Below the pieces are notes generated by a model that saw nothing but the letters and a program-made list of their open reading frames with translations, did not search any database and was not told the origin of the DNA. Positions 35,092 to 48,106 of a stretch of DNA of 64,000 bases are shown here, in pieces. The stretch comes from Armillaria gallica (lineage: Eukaryota > Basidiomycota > Agaricomycetes > Agaricales > Physalacriaceae). Positions within the stretch are counted from its first letter, which is position 1; each line of letters starts with the position of its first letter. The stretch is from positions 496,001 to 560,000 of the forward strand of contig JBANDB010000020.1 of NCBI GenBank assembly GCA_037576215.1, written 5' to 3'. The position numbers and the translations under genes are program-made.

Positions 35092-37120
35092 ATGACATTT
35101 GACCCTGCCATTCTGACTGATGGACCCATTGGGATGGCCTGAGCTGACTCCAAAGAGACTATTGCTGTGCTTTAGGCAAATGCTGATGATTGCACTAACT
35201 ACGAACATGAAAGCTATCTAACTGCCCAAAGCTTCTGCCAAACATGACCAAATGCAACAGGTCCCACTACTACACTGTATGTTATTGTGTCTATCTGCTT
35301 TGTCACGCTTTTCTTATTGTGTTTAAGGTCGACTACAAGTTGCTCAGTGATATCATAGATTCATATGAGTCTGCATTATCTGTCCCTGAGTGATTATCTC
35401 AAGTCTCTGATGGTGAGATTTACTGTGTAACTTCCTGCTTCACACTGGCTAATATCTCTTCATATCAGGGTCTCACATATACTACTCTTATATGCATTGA
35501 TTGATCCAGCTTGCTTCATGTACTGACAGCTTGCTGCATGAATCTATAGACCGCCGGGTTGGCTCTAGCAGTGCTGTCTGTGTGCTCTACCCTTCTTCAC
35601 CCATGTACAAAGCCCTCGAAGACATTGTCCCTTTGTCCGTTCCTGCACATGTGCCGCCCAAGGTGTGGACTATGATATTCAAGCTCATCCACCATCCTCA
35701 GCAGCTCCTTTGCCATCTCGTATCTCGAGCATGGTGTGCCCTCTTCACCCATCTCATGCATTGGTATATTGTTTTGTCCATGCCTTGACATCGGCCCTTC
35801 TCTTGCAATGACAGCACCTTCAAGAAATGCCTGGCCTTTGAGACTGAGGTTGACATGTCTACCATGATCACTGAATATTCCATTGAGCAAGATGTATGGG
35901 GCGTCAGACATATCAACTGGCCTATTTTCCCACATAACTGGTTCCTGCATCTCCTTCCTCGTGTGGAGATTGTATCCTTCGAGAGTCTTGGTGATCAGTT
36001 CGGGATGGGTGATATCCCTTGCATCCCTCAACCATATCTGTTGCCACCCTCAGTGGTAGAGCTGAATCTTGCCGGAGTCTCTTTCCTTGGTCATAGTATA
36101 GATGGCATTCTTTCCCCCAACAATAACCTTGAGTGCTTGTGCATTGACAGCGTGGACTATGGCGGTATTGTGCGTGTTTTCAGTTTTATGTATATAGTGT
36201 CATGATTGACCTTTCCTTTATTTCCTGTATATTCTCATAGGATGTTGATCATACCAACCCTTTTTTTGTGCATCAGGATAAGCAGGATTCTCTTGCTCTT
36301 ATGTCTTATCGTGCACCCTTTGTCGTGTCCCCCCCAGTCCCTGCCTTGTGCTACATGAAGATTGATCTTTGGTTCGATACAAATGGCATCTTGACTGAGA
36401 ACTATGACGCCAATGCCATCGGTGGTACCCCTTTGCTACTCCATCAGTTATTCCATTCATCGACTGGTATAGATGAATTGGCACCTTTGCTTGGTGCCAG
36501 GGAGACTTTCCTGCTGCAGACAAGGACTTCCATGCTTGAAGAGCTGGACCTTGCACTTGGTACCCAGTATTACGCATACACACTGCTGCTCTGGTTGAAT
36601 GTATCTGCTACACTGAGAACTCTTACTTTACATTTGCGTGGGTGGTCCACAAGAATGTGTCATGCTTTCCACTGACTGTTTGCTATATTCTCCAGCTCAC
36701 ATATCTTCAGGGGGTGTGCATGGCAATATGTCCCTCGCTGGTCTTAGGGTATTACAGACCTTAACGATCGTGTCCATTGGGCCTTCTGCCGATGTTGCAC
36801 TTAGAATGGTGTCAACTTGGGATTCTCTGTGCAAATTGTGCTCATCCTCCATGCTGGGTATCCAGGTCCTTGTGTCGACCGGACTGGGCCACCGACTTTG
36901 ACGCTTCCTCATGTTCGAGGCTATCAAATCTGCTCTACTTCCTAGTGGGATCAATGGCTGGTGTGGTTTCTGAGGCAGTTTCACACTGACATTGAACTCT
37001 TCGAATTTTGTTGTGCTAAACGATGATCATGTACGTGCTAATAGCATCGCTGCAGCACTGATTGCGGATCCTGAGCTTCCACTAGCTGCTGCTCTATGCG
37101 AATTCGAAAGGGAGTAGCAG
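35092..37120 (+). pseudogene. F-box/LRR gene 2
   Basis: The frame opens at ATG 35092 (MTFDPAILTDGPIGMA) but hits TGA and TAG within 40 codons. After an intron near 35280-35330 it continues to an F-box at about 35655-35765 (VPPKVWTMIFKLIHHPQQ, then CHLVSRAWCALFTHL). LRR-type segments follow at 35840-36200 (LPPSVVELNLAGVSFLG), 36330-36660 (SMLEELDLALGTQYY, ATLRTLTLHLRGW) and 36700-36900 (LAGLRVLQTLTIVSIG), separated by short introns. It probably encoded an SCF adaptor. The early stops make it a likely pseudogene. Confidence 0.6.
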
Positions 37121-37122
37121 TC

Positions 37123-37142
37123 TATATATATATATATATATA
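37123..37142. repeat. (TA)n microsatellite
   Basis: About ten TA dinucleotides in a row, directly downstream of F-box gene 2. Confidence 0.9.
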
Positions 37143-37639
37143 ATATACCATGTCCTGACTATCTTGTATGTGGCAGGTGCATATATCTCCTGTCACCATT
37201 ACCCTTATCACCTCGTGGTTTCTTGTTATGTACATCTGTGATGTAGGGTTTCCATTTATGTGTTCTATTCTGATGGTTGCATTCTTGTAACGGTCAGTAG
37301 CAATGTGATTTCAATATATGTGTGACCTTTCTTCTCTGCCTTCTCTGACATGTTGTCCCCTCTCTCCCTCTCTGCTCTTCATTTCATCTAACTTCACTGT
37401 TAGCATCAGATTGCTGCTCAAACATATGGCTGATCCATCCTGAATATCTCACTTCGTGTGCAGGATGATTGTATCAGGCAATGGTCCTCTCTTTGCACTG
37501 GCCTCATGCACCGTTGTAATCTTTCCCTCATAGCTACTGCATTGCGACATGGGGCACGAGTTGTCATCTTCTCGCATTGACTGCCCATTTGTGATCTTCT
37601 ACAGCAGGTGCTCCAGGCCCACATGTCCCGATGGATGTA

Positions 37640-39230
37640 GACCGCACTGGTGGGACCCGCAGGCAGGCCACGCCTGTATTGGTACCTGTAGGTTTCCTAT
37701 TTCACAATGAGCTGCCTGGCCTCAGTACATATCTGACTCTTTCTTGTTCCCATCTGTTTTTGTAGTACTTTCCATCCCCTTCTGTTGACCTTAACCCACC
37801 TTGGCATGAACACTATACCTGCCACCTCTCTCTGTGCTAGCCCCAATGGTGTGAGTACATGCATGTGCTTGGTCTGACTCTTCCTTCTGACCTATCTGCC
37901 ATCAGATCACCTGCAATGACCTGCAATATATTGTCTTTGTTTTGAGGCTCATGTTGGTTGAACATGATATCATGAGTCTTGTTGCTTCATTCGAGGATGG
38001 TATGTGTATATCTCGGCTTCTTACTTGTCTAGACTAATGTGTTTTTCATCTTGTAGGTACACATCCATATTTTGCTTTCCAGACCAGCGTGCTCAATGTC
38101 ATGGGCGATGATGGTGCCCAGTTGTACTCCTCTGTGCATGCCTTAATCCATGATCTCGAGACATGCCATCCTTTCCTTCATCTCCATGGTTTGGCATCCC
38201 TGACTCATGCTGGGCCGTTGATGTCAGATGTCATTGCTGCACGTGTAGAACTCCCTCTTGAGATATTGGATCTTGTTTTTGCATATTTCAGCATCCACGA
38301 GCTGTTGACCTTTCGCTTCGTGTGTCGAGTTTGGTGTTACAGCGCTACTCGTCACAGTCATGCCGAGCTGGTGCTTCAGATGCCTAGAGATTGGCAACAC
38401 GATCTGTTGTCTGAGCAATGCGAGGATGATGCCGTACTGCTTGCCCTCGTGTACGAGCTCTGTATGGCTTGCAGTTCCATCAAGTGGATATTCATGCTCG
38501 CTGTGACTAGCTTGATCCTCGAAAATTGGCCTGGCATCGACATTTCATTTTTCTACTGTATATTTCCAAACTTACACAGCATGGAGATCCGAGGAACCTG
38601 TAGTCCCACGTACTATCCTAGGATTTCTATCCCTTTTATCTTTCCTCCTTGGATCATGTCAATTACCGTCTCTTGATGCATAGTGCATGGTCATAGCATA
38701 GAGGCCATGCTTTCCCTCTGTGACAGGCTTGAGAGTCTGTCTCTCTCTTATTTGCTGTATGGGCATGTTGTGAGCATCTTGTTTTGTTTATTCTGGTCCA
38801 ATATGTTCTGACTGCTGAAATGTCTGGCAGGTTGCACCATCTCCATGCACTTCACTAGATGCTGTGCTCACCTGGCAAGACCGACATGGTCTTGACTCGT
38901 TTATGCATGCTGCGATCTTGATGCCTCCTCCGCTAACATTTCAAAGTCTCCATTTGAATTTCCCTGACATCCCACCTTACGCGTTGTCTACCTCTGCCGA
39001 CGCATACTTTGTACCTCCCATCCTGCAACAGCTGTTCCTGTTTCTCATGCAGCCATCTGGTGTAGAGAGTTACTTGTGGCCAGGAGAGACTTATCCTGTC
39101 AGGCTTCACACAGGTGCCTTGTGAACCCTTGAGGTTCGTGTATCTGCACATGTCGTGAGGGCTATGGTGCATGTGTCTTGGTTCATTTATGATACATTGA
39201 CAGAGTTAGATCTCACCTTTCGTATGTAAC
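37640..39230 (+). pseudogene. F-box/LRR gene 3
   Basis: Exon pieces at 37640-37690, 37765-37840 and 37910-38000 are followed, after an intron with GTATGTG donor and TTGTAG acceptor, by an ORF to 38676. It holds a clear F-box at 38250-38360 (VELPLEILDLVFAYFSIHE, then FRFVCRVWCYSATRHSH). LRR-type segments follow at 38500-38640 and 38864-39124 (LTFQSLHLNFPDIPPYAL). The F-box is the best preserved of the four in the window. Stops near 37835 and between LRR segments suggest decay, though some may lie in introns. Same orientation and layout as genes 1 and 2, so a tandem array. Confidence 0.65.
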
Positions 39231-40046
39231 ATCATTGCTTCCCAGATGCATGGTGCTTATAATCCTGTCTCCAGCACTGCTTGCGCTTACCTGTACGGTG
39301 ATTCGAGCTTTCTTGCTGGATGGATTCCGATGACTCAGGGAGTTATACATCAGTGCCAACACCGCCGATACACTTGCCATGCTTAGCATATGTTCGACGT
39401 GGTCATCACATGCTCATGAGTCAGCAGGTGCTGTTTTCAATTTGACTATTTCCCATCACATGGATCAATTTGAGTCGCTTTGAGCAGGGGTAATGTTTGC
39501 TTCTCTCAGGCCCATGCTTGGTCCCACCCCCCAAAACAACAGCTGTCTGTTGTGCAGAATCTTTCGGGTCACACTTTCTTCTCCTCTCCCTGGTCCTGAG
39601 GTTGAAAGTGCACTTCGCTGAATTTGCCACACACGACAGATGTTACTGCTTTCCACATGCATTCCGACCATCATGCTGCCTATAGATTGGGTGGTGCATC
39701 CAGGTCAGCAGGTGTGAGGGTTGTGTGGTGGATGTGGCTTAGATACATAAATGTGTATTGTATTTCTTGTACAATTTGTATGCTATTCATCCATATCTGT
39801 GTCCAGTTCTGGGTGTACCCTCGTGAAAGTGGTGTAGCTGCATGGTGTATTTTTCCATCTATTTGTACATGTATGCTAATGTGATTGATTATACACATGC
39901 GATCTAGTCATATTTGCCATGTAGTTTGACAGGCTCTTCATCCTTAGCTATCATGTGACCCCCTCTGCTTGTTGTTTTCATGGTTATCATCCTTATGATA
40001 TCAATATTGCATGCTGAAAATTGTCCACTGCTGGATAAAGGTGTAC
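39231..40046. other. No gene recognised
   Basis: Downstream of F-box gene 3 and before alpha copy C. ORFs on both strands are short and overlap; none has a recognisable domain. Confidence 0.4.
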
Positions 40047-40050
40047 CCGC

Positions 40051-41727
40051 TGAAGAGACTCTGTGCACGCAGGCTAGAAATGCAGCAGTGTTGAAGACAC
40101 TGATCACACCCACACCCAACACTACACACACAAACCCTCAAAGTTATTGGGGGGATATTATGCAATAGAAGCAGATTGAAGCAATACAACTAAACTCTCA
40201 GAATATATGATACACACGTATAGTGATAGCACTCGTAGGGTATCTAGGTCTCTCTAAGTCCAAAGGCTTTTATAACAAGAGGGGCAACAGATGTTGCCGG
40301 GCCTCAAGGCAAGGTGTACTACAATACACAACTTGTTGCTACACACCAACAAAACCCTCAATAAGCCTTGCACGACACACACAGGTGACCACAAAGAACT
40401 TAAACACACCCTAAACATGACTCAAAGCTTGCGCTCTAAGCAGAAACCCTTCACAAAATGTCCGCTCAAGCCACAGGATTTGAACCTACATGCCCAAGCT
40501 TCCAAAACCAATCGTGGACCCACAGGGTTTGAACCTATGCTGATCCAGAGACACAATAAACAACTAAACCCCATCTGACAAGCCAAAGGGTTTGAACCTC
40601 TGCCACTTGCGGAAATGAGAACCCTCAAGCGCACACTAATCAGACCACAGGGTTTGAACCTGTGCTGCCTGTAGTGCCGTGCATTAAAGAAGGCCTCTGT
40701 ATGAACACTAACCAGACCAAAGGGTTTGAACCTCTGCCGCCTGTAGCACCGCGTGTCCACACTGACACAATATCTCTTATTCTCAGGGTGGAGCACAGTC
40801 AACCAATCACTCAAACTGTACACAAGTCCCCTGCTAAGCTTTCTATGCCTTGCATGCTACTCAAGTCACTCAAATGTTATCAATAAAAGGTATATTCTCT
40901 CGCTCTAAGCTACAAACTAAACCCGAAGCTAGAGCGCTAAGCTGAGAGCCTGTGCGCTCCTACAATGGGGGTCCGAAACTTGTACACTATTACTACACTA
41001 CGGTATTTATACTATGCACTCTACATATTAATACAACCTTAAATAGTAACTCTTCACTGGTGGAACTTCCTTTCCTGAGTCCCAGGCATGTTGCCATAAT
41101 CACGCCATTGCTTGGCGCTTACTCAGAGCTCCGGCTCAGGGCCAGATCCTGGTCTCTCAGCTGCGTGACATCAGTTAACCGCACTATCTGCATGTACTGA
41201 CGTCGCTTAGTATTTCCTTGGAGTTGTAGCCTACCCCGTGACTCTTATTTATAGTAATAATATCTCTAGTGATTTCCATGGTCTTCTAGGAGCACCAGCA
41301 TCTAGTCTAGGCCTTGCGCGCTTTGGCCAAAGTCAGGGACATCGGTCTTACTTCAATTCTATACATTCTGAGGTCTAGAGCGCTAGCTCCCTGCATAGCC
41401 ATGTCATTGTGCATCATAGATCAAGGTTGCACAAAGTATCAGTTATCTCCTGAGCTTCACTAGTTCTATTCTTAGTGTGCATTTCCTGTGCATTGTCAGC
41501 GTACTCAGTGTCAAGTGCTGGGGCTTTAGACTTAGTGTGACCCTTATGGTATCACTCTGCAGTTAAGCCTTGCACTCCACCAAGCATCACTCAAGGAACT
41601 TCATTATCCACGCTTAGGACACTGCGCTCTAAGGTATATCTCATTGCTTTGGTATCTAGGTCTTATAAAATGTATGTATTGATACATTTCACAAAATTAC
41701 ACGTGTGAACACTTTTCAAGCGTGTCA
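40051..41727 (+). mobile_element. Element alpha, copy C
   Basis: Intact 1677-bp copy, TGAAGAGACTCTGTGCACGC at 40051 to TTTTCAAGCGTGTCA at 41727. The flanks are CCGC (40047-40050) and CTGC (41728-41731), a 4-bp duplication with one CpG transition. It shows the uninterrupted sequence at the sites where beta and epsilon entered copy A, so it serves as the empty-site control. Confidence 0.88.
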
Positions 41728-41731
41728 CTGC

Positions 41732-42532
41732 CTTTTCCTCATTGCTGCGTCGAGTTGGTGTACACAGATGCACGTGTATCTTCTGGTCTGCCCATCATAT
41801 TGTGCGTGAATGGGTCATCAGAGCAGGTGAATTATTAACTCACATATGTCTAGATGGGTCTGACTGGGGGTTTCAATGTATTCGACTCCTCGTCAACATG
41901 CTTGGGCTGTACAGTGTCGCCCGAATCTGTGGCATGCACTCTGTCTTGTAAGCCCTACTTTGTGTACAATTGTTGTGCTGATGTTGTCTTTAGTGTCCAC
42001 TGCGCCATGTGCTTATGTGTTTTATTGCCACATATTCGCTTGCTAGCTCAGCCACTCCATTGCTTCAGCATCGACAAATGGAGCAGTGGTCATTCTTTGC
42101 CCAGACGGGTGGATAAAAAAAGATATGTGCCCAGATGGGTGGATTACTCCCATGCCTACATTCTATATGTCATGGTTGATACTAGTGGTCGCAGGTGTCG
42201 TGGCATTGCTGCTTAATAGACCTGCCCTGAAGGGTGTACTCAGTCTTGTGCATATGTTCAGCTGCTGGCTCTATTTGTTTATATGCCCGTTTCTGGAACG
42301 TATGGTAAGAACATGTTGTACACCATCTCCCTCAAATAAATCCATACACATTCCCATGACCAGAGGCAGCAGAGGTGCACATTTGTATGTATCCCACGAC
42401 ATGTTGAGTGGGTCAATGGATTTGACAGACGATATAGATGGGCTGTCCCCATCGCTGAAATACCAGTTCTACTGTCATGTGCCGAAGGCAAAGGCTGATG
42501 CATACTCTCAAGACTCTAGTGTGTTGGCAATC
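41732..42532. other. Helitron upstream region, no clear gene
   Basis: Between alpha copy C and the recognisable N-terminus of the Helitron protein. Short ORFs with no recognised domain; it may be the 5' non-coding part of the Helitron. The 5' TC terminus could not be identified. Confidence 0.35.
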
Positions 42533-45499
42533 CATATACCGCTTGGTGTGATTGTGTCTGGTATTCTGGTGGCCGAGCTACAATGATTGTTGCACATTCA
42601 TGAGTTTGTTGCACACCCTCGCACCTCCAAGTGATTCATTGTGGATGCACTTATTGGCCATCATTGTGTGTCATGCGATAAGTATGTAACCCTGTTCAAG
42701 AAAATACCAGTGTTTGATTCGCCTGTTGCAGTTAAAGGTAATAAGTCAAGAATAATCCCACCTGTCAACCTGGAGACTGTAGGCAGTAATGTCAGCTCAT
42801 ATCCACCGGAACCCCTTACTACATGCAAGCAGGCTAGCATTTTGCATAGATGCGTCGGTGCTATGCAGCCGTCTGAATTTGAAGAATCTGGATGCACCGT
42901 CTGCCGACAGCTGGTGCCGCTTAATCACCTCAGTCTATCCAAGCATGTTTCCCACTTCTTCAGTGTGTTGGATAATGATGTGTGTACAAGGAAAGAGCGG
43001 TCTTCCTCATCTGAACCTGTCACTTGTCTTGATGGTCCTGTGATAGATCACACTACCCATCTCATCTGTCTGGACTGCAGGGCTTCTGTTCACAAAGGTA
43101 TCATCCCAAAGAATGCACTCACGGGCAACCTATGGTTGGGTGAGGTACCTGAGGTTTTGTCTCGTCTGTCCTTAGTTGAGCATATGTTGATATCGCATGT
43201 TCATCACAATTGCTGCTTCATCCGGGTAGCGTTGGCAGGGCATCCCAGTTTGGGTTCTAGGAAGATGATATCACATGTAATAGCATTCGAAGCACTGGTC
43301 TCCAAAATATACGACATACTCCTCCCTCCATGGGACCAATTAGATGAGGTACTTGCCATTTTGTTCACTGGTCCTACACTTCCCACTGATGATGAGATGA
43401 AACAGATGCCCCTGCTTGTCCATCATCATAACATAGTAGATATGTTGTCATGGTTGCAACTAAATCATTTTGACTATGAATGTGTCAATATATCAATGGA
43501 GAACCTGGCAATGTACATTGATGGGGAGGCGCCTGTTGTGATTGTGCATAAGGATCAGGAAAGTAACAAGGTGCCTGAAGGTACCATGTTTGATAATGAG
43601 GAAGCAGATGGCATGACCAAAGGTCCTTGTCCGGTAGTAGTACATGGATTGGTTGGTGAGCAACTCAACACCCTGTCTATCAAGACTCAGAAGACCATGG
43701 CTGCTAGACACTTCAAGGCAAACCATGGTATCCTCACCATTGGTCATGCGGCTTCACCTCAATCTATATACGCTAATACTTCTCTATATCCATCCATGTT
43801 CCCATGGTTGTTCCCCTACAGCAAAGGAGGTATCGGTTCATCTTGTCTGTCTGATAAGGCCCACAAGCAATGGTTACTGATGTACCACGATAAACGTTTT
43901 CAGCACGATGTGGGCTTCCCATTCATTGTGTTCAGCTATGAACAAGTCAAGGCCTCGATGACTGGAGGATTCCTACTTGCGGATAAAGACAAATTCTTCG
44001 AGATCAGTGAGTGTATGCATCACATTGACATGAATGTATTGGATTCACTGTCTGAGTGGATGCAGAATGGAGAAACAGTGTCCCCTGCCACTGAGGCAGA
44101 AAAAGACTGCTTTCAGCTGATTAATGACTTGGATCATGTGGCGTACAGGGTGCAAGGATCGTTGACTTCCAAGAAATATATGTGAAATGAAGTGTATTCT
44201 CTCATGGCTGTGGAAGGAGCACCCTCTTGGAACTTCACAATGGCCCCTTCTGATCATAGTCATCCTATATGCATACACATGGCAGGTGGGGACATGAAGT
44301 TCAATCCTATACCTCTGCTGGAGCACGAGAGGGTCCGACTGGTTACCAGCAATCCTATTGCGGCTGCTCAATTCTTCAACTTCATGGTGATGTTGTTTCT
44401 CAAATACGTGTTGTGAGTTGACAAAGCCAGCATGAACGGGCTCTTCAGGGAAACATCTGCATATTATGGAATGATGGAACAGCAAGGCCGGCTGACGTTG
44501 CATCTCCACATGGTCATATGGATCCAATACAGTCTAAGCCTGCAGCAGATAAGGGAGAGGCTTCTTGCTAGCAATTCTGACTTTCGGAAAAAGCTTTTCC
44601 AGTATTTAGAGAGTGCCCACAAGAGCAAATATTTTATGGGAACCCAGGCCGATGTGTTTAACATGTGTCATGAGGTCAAGGCACAACCTGGATTTGTTGA
44701 TCTCACGGAAACACTCCCTGAGGCTTCCATTCTCCATTGCAGAGATGCATGTCCCGAATGCATGGCCAGCAAGATGAGTGAAGGATGGTGGATGTATTTT
44801 AAGCGCATTGTGGACATGCTTATATGCAAGTGCAACATACATACATGTCATACCAACACCTGGGCAGACAGTTCTGTGAAGGCCAATGCCAATGTGAAAG
44901 GGTGCAAGGACAACAAATGGAAGCGATGTAAAGCCCGTTTCCCTTGTAAACTTTACAATGAAACTAATGTTGACAGCTCCACAGGGCATGTCAATCTGTT
45001 GAAGAAAGAGCAGTGGATAAATACCTTTGTGCCCATTATAACCTACCTGTTTAGATGCAACACGGATGTTACTTCGCTCTGTTCTGGCACAGCCATAAAA
45101 GCTGTTCTGATATATGCCATGGACTATATAACAAAGCCAGGTTTGAAAACCCACGCTATCTTTGACTGCATCCGATCTGTGTTTCAGCAATGTAAAGAGC
45201 ACCCAAATGACCCTGCTAGAACTCGCAAGGAGTGTGCTAGAAAATTAATGACCCATATGGTGAATGTGCTGGGTGCAAAGACCGAGCTTAGTTCTCCAAT
45301 GATATGCTCATATCTATTGAATCTACCTGATCATTACACAAACCGTAAATTCGTCACATTCTATTGGAAGTCATTTGTATCAGAGGTAAAGAACACATGG
45401 AGAGAAGTTCATGAACCCATCGAGGATGTCAAGATATCACTTAGAAAACGAAGAGGCACAATAATGGGTGTGTCACCTGTGGAAGATTATATTCACCAC

Positions 45500-47189
45500 T
45501 GATAGGCCTAAGACTTCCATGGCAATGGCAACACCAACTCAGAATGAGATTGGGTAATTAATGTAGTAGCATGACAATCAAGGCGATCGTGTGTGCAAGT
45601 GGTTCAGGGCACCTCCATGCAGTAGAACAATTCCTCTATATGCAAGAATACACTGTGACTTTAAGTCTGCGAAGTAGTACTGCTTGGTAGTCGAGTACTA
45701 GATGCTAAGGCTATAAGCCGGTAGGGTTCTCTCGAAGTGAGAGAGAACGAAAACGGGTATGACATGAATACCACGAATCCATATGAGACAACGTGTGGCG
45801 AGACTAGAAAACATCGCTGGATGGTAATACAAGCAGGGTGAACGATGGAAGATAGACTAAATGGTCAGAAATAGTCTATGAGTGAGCGAGGCGATGAGAA
45901 AATGGCATAGGGGCTGTGTGTGGTGAAATAAACATGTAACAAGGTGCTGAGGGTGGACTGGCAAGAGAAAACGTGGAACTACAAAAACTGGTGATGATAC
46001 TGGTCCTATACAATGCGAGGGTGCTGAGTTGATGTTGAGACTAGTCTGGTACTGAAACGATCCTATCCTATGTCAAACTAACCTTCAAGTCCACTCGAGG
46101 GACTGATACTATATGAAAACTGGCTGAAACTGATCCTAAGTCTGCTCTGAGACTACCCAAGTGGGCAACGATAATGATGGCAAAAGGGAAACTGTAATAA
46201 CTCCAATGGTGTGAAAGTGAAACAATGACGGCCTATAAAAGATAACATGGGCAAGGTATGGCACGGCGATCACATATTGGCACAGTATGAGCATGCACCA
46301 ATAGTGTTAAGAGTGAAGAGCGCATAACAAAGGACTCTTCACAGTTAAGAACCATGGAATAACTCTGGTGAGCTCAAGAGTCGAGGTGCGATTGAGAATA
46401 TGCTGGGGTAAACGGTATATTGCTGTAGAACAGTGAATAGACATGGTTTACTGGCGATAGACTAGTGCGTGACGATAATTGACGTAGTCTGGGGTCAACT
46501 AGAGATGAACTGCTTTGTAACTATGTTTTCTAACTAGCTTTTATACTACAAGTACGAATTTATAAATAGAGTAGATATGCGAGACTTAGTAAGGCTGTAA
46601 AGCCTTGGCTTTGTAAAAATTGTAGGTAACATATGGTCCTTGGTCTTCTAAAGTAACAGCAACTCGTCAATGTTGCCTTGTATGGATGAGAACCGTATGG
46701 TTTTGCTGAGCGATGAGTGGATCGTTAGGTGCTGTTTAGCTGCAGATTACTTGAGCGACAGTCGTCGTGCTGAGGAGTATGTGCAGGGTAACATTTTCTT
46801 GAGGCCTTGGAAAAGTAACAGCCTTAGTAAACACGGTCTGTAGTTGTCATAGCTGCTATTGCTGTAGCTGGGAGGGTACTCATGTCTATCACATCATTTT
46901 CATTAAATGATCAATGAGCGCGTCAAATAGGTGCTTCTGAGTGATGCATCAATTCTGTATTGGGATGATTGTTGATCAAAGGTGCCTTGCCATGATGAAG
47001 TACAGCAATTATGATGCGTGGCAAGATGGGATGAATAACAAAGCGCATAAGGAGTGGTTGTCATAGGATGAAAGTGGTATCAGTGTGCGTGCAATCATTG
47101 GTTTGCTGAAAGGCTGTTGAAGGGATAATAGCATTAATTAGCAGGGAAAATCCGTGAATTCTGAACATACAGAGCCTGGAGGCTCATCA
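45500..47189 (+). mobile_element. Element epsilon, copy 3, inside the Helitron gene
   Basis: The 1690-bp insert starts TGATAGGCCTAAGACTTCC and ends AGAGCCTGGAGGCTCATCA, recognisably the ends of the palindrome copies. The flanks are CCAC (45496-45499) and CTGC (47190-47193). Both derive by one CpG transition from CCGC, and restoring CCGC gives an in-frame Arg where Helitron proteins usually have Arg-Pro. Inside it shares TTTTATACTAC and TTAGTAAGGCT with the other copies but is otherwise well diverged. Non-coding. Confidence 0.8.
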
Positions 47190-48106
47190 CTGCCCTCCAG
47201 AATTAGCATCGTGGTCGTTGTATGATTGGATATGCCTATGCGACAGAGCACCAAACAGTGTGGCCAAGCAAAACTGATCAAACAAGGATGGAGATGGTCC
47301 TTTAATCCTTGAACATGAGCAGGATACGGATGATGACAACATCAAGGATGATGGTGATAGCTGTGGATCTGGCGATGAACCATTGTTGCCATGTAAGTCA
47401 GACAACGCTGGCCCTCTCAAGGACCAATGATGACATCGCTTTTGATATGATGGATCACAGGGACTCATTGCCCGAGAGGGTGAAGTACGTGCATGACACT
47501 TCTGACAGCAACAACAGCGGAGGACCTACCAAAAAAAGAATGGGGCATAAGACAAAGATTCACAGGTTGAAATTCGCAGAGGAACATCTGATGTACGAGA
47601 TGCACCATGTTGCGGTACATCCTGAGGAAATGCGACGGGTGCCTAACTTTGTGGGAGGTCTGTTGCCTAGGGTCGACAAGGGTGACCATGAATACTATTG
47701 TCTCACCATGTTAACATTGTTCCAACCTTGGAGGACAGGTGAAGAGTTAAAGGCTGACAGGCAGTGTACCTGGGAGAAAGTGTTCAGTGATCACGTCTTC
47801 TCCAACCGTCAGCATGTAGTTATGGCAAATTTCAATCTGAAATACGAATGTTTGGATGCATGCAACAATTATAGGGCAGAGCTGCTGAATGAGGTGGGCA
47901 ACAAACTGCCTGATTGGCTGGACGATGACAAGCTTGACTCTCTCATGAAGGAGAGTGATCAGATTATGGTGCTGGAAGATATCACAGATATTGGAGTATT
48001 GCCAGATCATCAGAACTTGAGCAAACCTGCAGGGAAATGACACAAAAATTGAGAGAAGCATTCAGCCGTTGTTAGGAACCTTATGGGGGGCAGCAGATGT
48101 GGTTGG

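Noticed and set aside
45600..47100. Hidden gene in the long ORF-free stretch inside the Helitron
   Set aside because: No ORF above 60 codons on either strand; the ends and flanks identify it as a non-coding epsilon element.
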